Positions 13,922-20,675 of a stretch of DNA of 52,101 bases are shown here, piece by piece. Location: the NCBI GenBank assembly GCA_023145965.1, contig JAGLDC010000019.1, forward strand, positions 1-52,101. Direction: 5' to 3'. Within the stretch, counting starts at the first letter, position 1. Each line of letters starts with the position of its first letter. Source of the stretch: a bacterium. Lineage in GTDB: Bacteria; UBP14; UBA6098. Position numbers and translations under genes: made by a program. The notes beneath the pieces were generated by a model, which ran no database searches, was not told the DNA's origin, and saw nothing but the letters and a program-made list of their open reading frames with translations.

Positions 13922-16051
13922 ATGAAGAAAATAACAATCCTGTTTTTACTCACAGTCCTTTGTTTCAGTTCGTTTGCTGAAATAAATCTCCGCGAGATTC
14001 ATCGAATAGATATTAATCCAGTGGGTGCGGTCGATGCCGATGGTCAGGTTGTTTATGCCGGAGTCGGTGGGGCATTGAATGTTTATAACATTTACCACAA
14101 GGATTTTCCTCAGTTCATATCCACGATTGACGATAGGTCAAGCTTGGTGAAAGCTATTCGGATCGAAGGGGATATTCTTTGGGTTATGTGGGAAAAAGAG
14201 GGTCTTCAGGCTTTCGATATTACGGATAGGTATTCGCCAAGGTTTATTGGTGAGCTCGAAGGTGGCCTCGATCAAAAATTCGGGAAATTCACTTCGATGG
14301 ACATCGAAGGCGACCTTGCATTCGTTTCTGGAGAGAATTTTTTGGTTTCCGTTGATATTTCCGATCCTTTGAATCCCGAAGTGCTGAATTTTGCTACTCT
14401 CAACGGTGCTCCTTTGAGGATAGATTATTTTAATAATCGCCTTTATATTGCAGGAGGCAATTTAGGCCTCGCAGCGCTTTTTGTTCCAGACCCAAAGCAG
14501 TTTTTTCTCATTGGGACCCAGAAGGGCATTTATACTACTGTAAAAGCCTACGGCTCGAATGTTGTTTATGGCCGGCTTGATGAGCCTAAACCCAATGAAG
14601 AGAAGCTTTTCCGGGATCACCTTTTCACAATGCCCTTTCGTTCGCCGATGGTTGTCGATGTTTGCGGGGATTATCTTTTTGCCGGAGGCGCCGCAAATTT
14701 CTCGATTTATCAAATGCCACCGGTTGGAGGAAATCCGCGCTTAATTTGGGATCTTCCGGACATGCCAACTTACGACTGCGCGCTTCATGGCGATGTTGTC
14801 TATTTAGCCAATCTTCATAAGGGCCTGTCTGTCTTTGATATTCATACTCCCTCTCGCCCGAACGAAATCGGTCGCCTTGTAACGCATGATTTCCCTAGAA
14901 GGAGCCTGATCCACGATTATAAAATGTATGTTGCTGCTGGTGTTTCCGGAGTTCTGGTTTATGATATTGGAAATCCAGACTATCCGCGCCTTGTCGATAC
15001 GCTTGCTTCAGATAAGCTCGAACTTGTATGGGATGTCGTGATCGAGGGCGATTATATTTATATTCTTGGCGCGCGGGAAAGTATATCTGACAATATCTTT
15101 ATTGAGCAATACCACCTCGACGGCGAATTCTCCGCAGAATACCCCATCGAGCGCGTCGATAGACTTGACCCCATCGGCGAGATGGTTTTTGACAGCGGGC
15201 GTATTGCTATAAGTCTCGGTATAGGCGGAATTGCAGTTTGTGATTTTACAGATAATAGAATCAGCGTTCGCTATATGATAACTGATCGCTCGCGCCAGTT
15301 TTGTGATCTCGAGTTTGTGGGAAAAAACCTCATAGCCTCCGATTTTCACGGCGGATACCACATTTTCGCGCTAGATAGAGGCATACCTCCAACAATAGGC
15401 TATATCAAGACAAGCGATGAGGGCGGCAACGGCATCGCTGTTGTCAGCGATTATTTGCTTGGTGCCGACGGCCCAAACGGACTGGTTGTTATCGATATTA
15501 GTGATCCTGCGCGCCCGAGTCTTGTAGGTGGTTATTCAACAACTTGGGCTACGGATATCGCTATTGACGGTGATCTGGCTTATCTGGCCGATGGTCAGGG
15601 CGCACTTAAGATTTTCGATATCAGCAATTTACCCATTATCGACCTAGTTGCGGAGCTACCCTCCGGCGGTTATTGGACTGGGGTCATGCTTGATGATGGT
15701 TATCTTTTTGGCATCGATCGCTATATTGGCATCCATGTTTATGAGATTCAGAAAACAGTTATCGCTAAAGGCCCGGCTGAGAAACCCCTCGAAGCGGCCT
15801 TTATTGACGTTTTTCCGAACCCGTTCAACTCGCGAGTCTCAATATCAATCGATATTCCGAAACGCACCGAAGTGGATCTTGCGATTTACGACATTTCTGG
15901 GCGCAAGGTCACAACTATAATTGACGATGTGCTTCCTGCAGGGCGTTACAATCTTGCTTGGCGTGCCGACGATCAGGCCTCGGGAACCTATTTCGCGGTT
16001 CTCCGCGCCAGCGGAAGAGAGCTTAAGAAGAAGCTTTTACTTGTTAAGTAG
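13922..16051 (+). CDS. Secreted LVIVD-repeat beta-propeller protein with sorting domain
   Basis: 709 residues with signal peptide 1-19 (ends CFSSFA-E). From about residue 25 to 610 there are many LVIVD-type repeats, recognisable as 'V.DISDP..P....' units: AFDITDRYSPRFIGE, SVDISDPLNPEVLN, VFDIHTPSRPNEIG, VYDIGNPDYPRLVD and VIDISDPARPSLVG. These repeats form beta-propellers in surface proteins. The C-terminus (about 625-709) is a type IX-like sorting domain with VFPNPFNSRVSISID, ending KKLLLVK. AGGAGG lies 6 bases before the ATG and a terminator follows. Ligand and role are unknown; surface binding is the usual inference. It is divergent from the pseudogene next to it. Confidence 0.88.
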   Translation: MKKITILFLLTVLCFSSFAEINLREIHRIDINPVGAVDADGQVVYAGVGGALNVYNIYHKDFPQFISTIDDRSSLVKAIRIEGDILWVMWEKEGLQAFDITDRYSPRFIGELEGGLDQKFGKFTSMDIEGDLAFVSGENFLVSVDISDPLNPEVLNFATLNGAPLRIDYFNNRLYIAGGNLGLAALFVPDPKQFFLIGTQKGIYTTVKAYGSNVVYGRLDEPKPNEEKLFRDHLFTMPFRSPMVVDVCGDYLFAGGAANFSIYQMPPVGGNPRLIWDLPDMPTYDCALHGDVVYLANLHKGLSVFDIHTPSRPNEIGRLVTHDFPRRSLIHDYKMYVAAGVSGVLVYDIGNPDYPRLVDTLASDKLELVWDVVIEGDYIYILGARESISDNIFIEQYHLDGEFSAEYPIERVDRLDPIGEMVFDSGRIAISLGIGGIAVCDFTDNRISVRYMITDRSRQFCDLEFVGKNLIASDFHGGYHIFALDRGIPPTIGYIKTSDEGGNGIAVVSDYLLGADGPNGLVVIDISDPARPSLVGGYSTTWATDIAIDGDLAYLADGQGALKIFDISNLPIIDLVAELPSGGYWTGVMLDDGYLFGIDRYIGIHVYEIQKTVIAKGPAEKPLEAAFIDVFPNPFNSRVSISIDIPKRTEVDLAIYDISGRKVTTIIDDVLPAGRYNLAWRADDQASGTYFAVLRASGRELKKKLLLVK

Positions 16052-16075
16052 GTTTTCAGTTTTAGGTTTTATATA

Positions 16076-16103
16076 GGGCGGTTTTTTGACCGCCCTTTTT
16101 TTT
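16076..16103 (+). terminator. Rho-independent terminator
   Basis: GGGCGGT and ACCGCCC form a 7-bp stem with a 6-base loop, followed by eight T. It closes the LVIVD-repeat gene. Confidence 0.9.
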
Positions 16104-16579
16104 GGTAATTGCTGAGGGTTAAGTGAATGAAGTGGGTGTATTGTCTATGTGCCTTTTGTTGATACATTTTCCCGCCTACCGGCCGTCACGCTCCGTGCGA
16201 GTGTCCAACCGAGCTGGGCATAGCCATTTTCTTGTGCACGGACTCCCCCGGAGCCCCGCCATTCCACCCTCGCGCCGGCCTAAGCCGACGTCAATCAAAT
16301 GGGAGCGCTGGCGCGTGTGCATCTTCAGGGCTGGAGGGTTTAAGTCTAAATCCCGTTCGGTTTCGAACAGGCAATCATTCGCGTTTCATGCACAGGCGAC
16401 AGCTTTTTTATGGCGGGCAAGCTTTTACTTGAGCATGATGGAGTGATATGAGGGGTCAATCACATATCGGATATTCAATCGGAAGTGCATTTGGTTTTCT
16501 CTTCACAGTGGAAGAAAAAGGTTCACCAGTGAGCTAGTTGTTGCGAAGTAGGGGCGATCCGCTTGATCGCCCGATGCAA
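16104..16579. other. Non-coding region with a GC-rich patch
   Basis: 476 bases without a convincing gene. Roughly 16160-16340 is markedly richer in G and C than the surrounding intergenic DNA and includes an inverted pair TCCGTGC/GCACGGA (16192-16198 and 16236-16242). Short frames here (for example 16123-16446) show no domain, no ribosome site and a very basic composition. A hairpin GGGCGATC/GATCGCCC (16552-16572) lies just after the stop of the rubredoxin gene on the minus strand. It lacks a T-tract. Confidence 0.5.
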
Positions 16580-17278
16580 TCATGCTGGGGTAAACTGGTC
16601 TTTGGTCGCACCGCAGACCGGGCATGTCCAGTCGTCCGGAATATCCTCGAATGCAGTTCCTGCGGCAACGCCGTTGTCAGGATCGCCGGTCTCGGGGTCG
16701 TATTCCCAGCTGCAGATATCACATACATATTTCATCTTATTCTCCTTCGGTTTTTCTTTTTGATCGCCTCTAAAGGTCGGTGCGTTGGCCTGTGCTTTGC
16801 CTTTGAGGACAGTGTGGTAATATTTGTAAGTCATTGGTTTTTTGTTAGAAAGCACCTTCCCTCCGATAATCTCGGCGATGAAAATCGTGTGCGTGCCGAC
16901 ATCGAGGGAGTCCACAACTTTGCCCTCGATAGTTGAGACTGTGTGGTCGGTGACCACTGGGCAACCGTTGTTCCCTAGGCGATGGATGCACTGCGACATC
17001 TTGTCGGTGTCCCTTCCGGATCGGAAACCGAAGAGGCCGATCATAGTCATCGGTGTTTCCTCGTCGAGGATAGATATCGAAAGCAGGTGCGATTTATCGA
17101 TGAACGAGTGAGTTAGGGTATTTTTATTAAGTGCTACCGCGATTTTCGGTGGTTCGGCGGTCACCTGAATGATCGCGTTGGCTATCTGGCCGTTATTACG
17201 CGTCCCATCGGTCGAGGAAACCACATAAAGGCCATAGGACAGATTCCAAAGGGCGCTCAAGTCTAGTGCATTAGTCAT
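16580..17278 (-). CDS. High-molecular-weight rubredoxin (flavin reductase-rubredoxin fusion)
   Basis: 232 residues. The N-terminal 165 residues are a flavin reductase-like FMN domain ([38 protein letters not shown]). The C-terminal 50 residues are a complete rubredoxin, [15 protein letters not shown] with [15 protein letters not shown], giving the four iron-binding cysteines. This architecture matches the Hrb proteins that pass electrons from NAD(P)H to flavodiiron proteins for O2 or NO reduction. It is the third gene of a minus-strand cluster, 2 bases after the tautomerase-like gene and downstream of the flavodiiron protein. The reductant partner is inferred from characterised homologues. 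Confidence 0.93.
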   Translation of the reverse strand: MTNALDLSALWNLSYGLYVVSSTDGTRNNGQIANAIIQVTAEPPKIAVALNKNTLTHSFIDKSHLLSISILDEETPMTMIGLFGFRSGRDTDKMSQCIHRLGNNGCPVVTDHTVSTIEGKVVDSLDVGTHTIFIAEIIGGKVLSNKKPMTYKYYHTVLKGKAQANAPTFRGDQKEKPKENKMKYVCDICSWEYDPETGDPDNGVAAGTAFEDIPDDWTCPVCGATKDQFTPA

Positions 17279-17280
17279 AG

Positions 17281-17634
17281 TTATTCTCCGAAGGTTTTTG
17301 AGTTCCAGCCCCAGTTATCCCGGTCATATTCGGCGAAAGTAACATAGATTCTATCCGCGCTTATGTCAGTGATTTCTGTGACTAGACAGGTTATTTGGGA
17401 TGTTATTTCGTTTTTTTGTTTTTTAGATAACTCGCCAAGCAATCGAATATCGCAGAATGTGCAATTTCCTTTATTCCCACCGAAGAAGAGGTTTTCGCCG
17501 CAGGAGATGTCTATCATCACATATTTTTTGCTTTTACCAGCCGTTTCTTCCATTATCTTTTCGAAACCACTCTTTAACCTCGAACAATCTTCTTCAACCA
17601 AAATCTTCGAAATTCGGCAATCAATAAAGGGCAT
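17281..17634 (-). CDS. MIF-like tautomerase family protein
   Basis: 117 residues, close to the length of macrophage migration inhibitory factor. After the initiator Met comes the catalytic-type proline (MPFIDCRI). The middle carries [22 protein letters not shown], aligned with the MIF region holding the CXXC pair. The end, [22 protein letters not shown], matches the family's C-terminal GWN..TF. The start at 17634 is chosen because it exposes Pro after Met and has GAAAGG just upstream; an earlier start at 17664 would bury the proline. Known family members have keto-enol tautomerase activity; the bacterial role is unclear. It lies between the flavodiiron and rubredoxin genes, suggesting a redox or detoxification function. 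Confidence 0.85.
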   Translation of the reverse strand: MPFIDCRISKILVEEDCSRLKSGFEKIMEETAGKSKKYVMIDISCGENLFFGGNKGNCTFCDIRLLGELSKKQKNEITSQITCLVTEITDISADRIYVTFAEYDRDNWGWNSKTFGE

Positions 17635-17681
17635 CCTTATCCTTTCGGTTGTTAAATACTTCAAAACTTTTTACTACAATG

Positions 17682-17757
17682 CCCTGCGTCGCAGTTTATA
17701 TTGGACCGCATTGAGGTCTTTCAAACGCGGAGCGGTTGAGGCCACGTTCCGACAGGG
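17682..17757. repeat. Nested hairpins between operon genes
   Basis: CCCTG..TCG (17682-17691) pairs with CGACAGGG (17750-17757), 8 bp with a 2-base bulge. It encloses GACC/GGTC (17704-17718) and CAAACGC/GCGGTTG (17722-17738, one mismatch). It occupies the 155-base gap between the flavodiiron and MIF-like genes. It may be a transcript-processing or attenuation structure, or a small relative of the cloverleaf elements. Confidence 0.4.
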
Positions 17758-17789
17758 AACCTTGGGATAAAAATTAAAATAACAGCGCA

Positions 17790-18995
17790 CTACTCGATTT
17801 TCTCGGCCATATCGGCAGCAACCTTAAGGCCTAATTCACGGCACTTCATAAGGTCGCTGTTAGTGGGGACATATTTAATCTTTATGCTTTCCTGAGTTCG
17901 CCCGACCTTCATCTCGTCGAGGTTTTTCTCCAAAATGCCCACCGACTCACCACTCCAGCCGTAGCTCCCGAATGCTGTGCCGATAAGGTTTTGCGGCTTT
18001 AAGCCCTTTATATATGTCATCACATCGGCAACAGTAGGGAAAATGCCGTTGTTAAGGGTCGGCGAGCCGACCAACAGCGCACCAGCATCAAGGAGTTCTG
18101 TGGCAACCTCGCTTCGTGGACTCTGGTGAAGGTTGATAATCTTCACCGAGGCGTTGCCAGCAATAAGCCCCTCGGCAATCGAGCGCGCCAATATCTCCGT
18201 GCTTCCCCACATAGTATCGTAAATCACGACAGCTTTCATGGTCGGTTTCTGATCGACATACTCGCTATACCAGCCAATGATTTTCTCTACCCACTCTTTG
18301 CCGCGCCAGATAGGGCCGTGGTCTGGGCATATAAGCTCTATGTCAAGACCGAGGCCAGCGAGGTCCTTTAGAACCTTTTTTACTATCAGCGAATATGGCA
18401 AGACAATATTAGAATAATATTTGTCCGATTCGTTGCGTAGAAGAGCCTCATCGAACTGCTCGGCGAAACGCTCACCAGTCGCGAGATGCATCCCAAAAGC
18501 ATCCTGAGAGATAAGTGCTTTTTCCTCTGGGATATAGGTTACCATAGAGTCCGGCCAGTGTATCATGCGCGTCTCGATGAAATCTAACGTAACGCCTCCG
18601 AGGTCGAGCGAGTCACCACTGGAAACGGCTTCGACTTCGATGCCATAATGAGAAAAAAGCGCCTTTTTCCCCATCTTAGAGGCAAGAACTTTCTTTGGTT
18701 TAATTTCACTTATCACTGACTTAAGGCAACCGGTGTGGTCAGGTTCGGAGTGGTTAGAGACTATGTAATCTATATCCTGTGGATCGACCACCGAGGCTAT
18801 CCGCGATAATAATTCTGCTTTGAACGGTGCTTTCACTGTATCTAAAAGAACAATTTTTTCGCCCATCACAAGATATGCATTGTATGTGGAGCCTCGAGGC
18901 GTGTCGTAACCGTGGAAATCTCGAATCTTCCAGTCTATCGCTCCAACCCAGTATATGCGGTCTGTAATTTTAATAGCCTTAAATACTTCAGACAT
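17790..18995 (-). CDS. A-type flavodiiron protein (rubredoxin:oxygen/NO oxidoreductase)
   Basis: 401 residues. It reduces O2 to water and/or NO to N2O in the cytoplasm of anaerobes. The N-terminal metallo-beta-lactamase-like domain carries the diiron ligands: NHSEPDH near residue 80, then IHWPDS, SQDAFG and CPDHGP. The C-terminal flavodoxin domain begins KAVVIYDTMWGSTE with the FMN phosphate loop and ends with FGSYGWSGE. The ATG at 18995 has GAAAGG upstream and is preferred over an in-frame TTG at 19010. It is first in a cluster with the MIF-like and Hrb-type rubredoxin genes, its expected electron donor. A promoter is visible at 19030-19057. Confidence 0.96.
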   Translation of the reverse strand: MSEVFKAIKITDRIYWVGAIDWKIRDFHGYDTPRGSTYNAYLVMGEKIVLLDTVKAPFKAELLSRIASVVDPQDIDYIVSNHSEPDHTGCLKSVISEIKPKKVLASKMGKKALFSHYGIEVEAVSSGDSLDLGGVTLDFIETRMIHWPDSMVTYIPEEKALISQDAFGMHLATGERFAEQFDEALLRNESDKYYSNIVLPYSLIVKKVLKDLAGLGLDIELICPDHGPIWRGKEWVEKIIGWYSEYVDQKPTMKAVVIYDTMWGSTEILARSIAEGLIAGNASVKIINLHQSPRSEVATELLDAGALLVGSPTLNNGIFPTVADVMTYIKGLKPQNLIGTAFGSYGWSGESVGILEKNLDEMKVGRTQESIKIKYVPTNSDLMKCRELGLKVAADMAEKIE

Positions 18996-19029
18996 AATAG
19001 CCTTTCGCAAAAGTCCATCTTTATCTAAA

Positions 19030-19057
19030 AGTATAAATTAAAATTGTGTTTTGGCAA
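19030..19057 (-). promoter_or_regulatory. Promoter of the flavodiiron operon
   Basis: On the minus strand TTGCCA (19057-19052), a 16-base spacer and TATACT (19035-19030). Transcription would start about 25-30 bases before the ATG at 18995. Confidence 0.6.
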
Positions 19058-19128
19058 GAACGAACTATAAGATTAAAATAATGAATTTAATATGCAAAAA
19101 ATAATGATAATTGAAAACAATAACAAAG

Positions 19129-19221
19129 ACCGCTGGCGCGGGTGTGGGCAAAGGGATTTTTGCGCGAGGAAATTTAGCTATTATTAGTAATGGTTAAAAT
19201 AGCAAAAATCGTGACAGCGGT
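19129..19221. repeat. Dispersed inverted-repeat element, copy 2
   Basis: AGCAAAAATCGTGACAGCG at 19201-19219 is the exact reverse complement of 10860-10878. GATTTTTGC (19155-19163) and GCAAAAATC (19202-19210) form the inner stem. ACCGCTG (19129-19135) and CAGCGGT (19215-19221) form an outer stem. The 38-base loop is AT-rich, as in copy 1. Confidence 0.65.
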
Positions 19222-19320
19222 TTTCGGCGAGAAAAGAGATAATTGAGATAGGTGTTCATCTGTTCTAACTTGTTGTAAGGCAATAAATAATACGAAAAAA
19301 GTAAAAAGAATACTTCTATA

Positions 19321-19339
19321 GTCTTGAAATTCTCAAGAC
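19321..19339. promoter_or_regulatory. Perfect 7-bp palindrome upstream of kbl
   Basis: GTCTTGA AATTC TCAAGAC lies about 80 bases before the kbl start. There is no T-run, so it could be an operator or a leader hairpin. Function not known. Confidence 0.35.
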
Positions 19340-19421
19340 AAATCATATAATAACTCGTTAATATTCGGGACATACAAAAGTAGCCTCGACTGTGCCACTC
19401 CTTAGGTGATTTGGAGAAAAA

Positions 19422-20615
19422 ATGTCTTATCAATTCCTGAAAAAAAGAATCGAAGAAGAACTCCACCAAATTAAAGATGATGGCTTCTGGAAAACCGAAC
19501 GCATAATAACATCGGGCCAGGGGAGCGAAATAACAATCAGTGGTGGGCGCAAGGTGTTGAATTTCTGTTCTAATAACTATCTAGGTCTCGCAAATCACCC
19601 ACGCATAAAAAAAGCAGCGATAGAGAGTATTGAAAAATATTCCTATGGCCTATCCTCTGTAAGATTCATTTGTGGAACCCTCGATATTCACCGAGAACTC
19701 GAGCGTCGCCTATCTGAATTTTTAGGAATGGAAGATACAATTCTATATGTTGCCTGCTTCGATGCCAATGGAGGCCTATTTGTTCCTTTTTATAACTCTG
19801 ATGACTCAGCCATCATTACTGACACTCTGAATCATGCTAGTATTATCGATGGCATTCGCCTCACTCGCGGGGGCAAACGATTCATCTTCGAGCATGGCAA
19901 TATGGAAGACCTCGAAAAAAAACTTAAACAGGCCGAATGTTACCGCAATAAAATCATTATCACCGATGGTGTCTTCTCAATGGATGGCGATATAGCTAAA
20001 CTCGATGAAATCGCGCCATTGGCTGAGAAATATGGTGCTCTATTTGCTGTTGACGATTCGCATGCTACCGGCGTTATAGGAAAAACAGGAAGAGGCACAC
20101 CCGAATATCGCGGTGTCAAGGTCGATGTTATTACATCGACGCTGGGCAAAGCGCTTGGGGGCGGTAACGGAGGTTTCATCAGTGGGCCCAAGGAGCTAGT
20201 AGAGCTTCTCAGGCAGAGATCGAGACCATACCTTTTCTCGAATTCGATTGCTCCTGCCACAGTCGGCGCAAGCTTGGCAGTCCTCGACATAATCACAGAA
20301 ACCACCGAATTTGTCGATAGACTCACCGAAAATACTAAATATTTTAGGAATAAAATTTCCAGCCTGGGCCTCGATGTTAAACCGGGTAATCATCCAATTA
20401 CACCTATAATGCTACCCGAAGACCGTCTCGCTAATCAGTTCGCCGATGCTCTCCTCGAAGAAGGTATTTATGCCGTCGGGTTTTATTACCCTGTAGTTCC
20501 TAAAGGCAAAGCTCGCGTTCGGGTGCAAATTTCCGCATCTCATACAAAAGAACATCTTGACTTCGCTATAGAAGCCTTTGGTAAGGTTGGTAAGAAACTC
20601 GGCATTTGCGTTTGA
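19422..20615 (+). CDS. kbl: Glycine C-acetyltransferase (2-amino-3-ketobutyrate CoA ligase)
   Basis: 397 residues, the expected length. It converts 2-amino-3-ketobutyrate and CoA to glycine and acetyl-CoA in threonine degradation, using PLP in the cytoplasm. The alpha-oxoamine synthase fold is evident: NFCSNNYLGLANHP, YGLSSVRFICGT, DGVFSMDGDIAKL, the PLP-contacting DDSHATGVIG, and the Schiff-base lysine in STLGKALGGGNGG near residue 245, followed by RSRPYLFSNSIAPA. The family also includes BioF and HemA; the GTLDIHRELE and RPYLFSN blocks favour Kbl. The usual partner threonine dehydrogenase is not in the window. TTGGAG precedes the ATG. The stop overlaps the promoter of the next gene. Confidence 0.92.
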   Translation: MSYQFLKKRIEEELHQIKDDGFWKTERIITSGQGSEITISGGRKVLNFCSNNYLGLANHPRIKKAAIESIEKYSYGLSSVRFICGTLDIHRELERRLSEFLGMEDTILYVACFDANGGLFVPFYNSDDSAIITDTLNHASIIDGIRLTRGGKRFIFEHGNMEDLEKKLKQAECYRNKIIITDGVFSMDGDIAKLDEIAPLAEKYGALFAVDDSHATGVIGKTGRGTPEYRGVKVDVITSTLGKALGGGNGGFISGPKELVELLRQRSRPYLFSNSIAPATVGASLAVLDIITETTEFVDRLTENTKYFRNKISSLGLDVKPGNHPITPIMLPEDRLANQFADALLEEGIYAVGFYYPVVPKGKARVRVQISASHTKEHLDFAIEAFGKVGKKLGICV

Positions 20616-20640
20616 CAAATCCAACCCTCTCAAATATATT
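20612..20640 (+). promoter_or_regulatory. Promoter of the subtilase gene
   Basis: TTGACA (20612-20617) overlaps the kbl TGA stop. A 17-base spacer follows, then TATATT (20635-20640). The ATG at 20676 follows after about 30 bases with a GGAG ribosome site. Confidence 0.75.
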
Positions 20641-20675
20641 CTTATAATTTACAACCCAATTGTCATGGAGAAGTA

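Larger units (their letters stand above)
18996..19421. other. Divergent intergenic region
   Basis: 426 AT-rich bases between the flavodiiron operon and kbl. They hold the flavodiiron promoter, the dispersed repeat copy at 19129-19221 and a palindrome before kbl. No gene was seen. Confidence 0.6.

Noticed and set aside
16123-16446. 107-codon frame in the GC-rich islet
   Set aside because: Very basic, Arg/Ser-rich translation with competing frames and no start signal; treated as non-coding.
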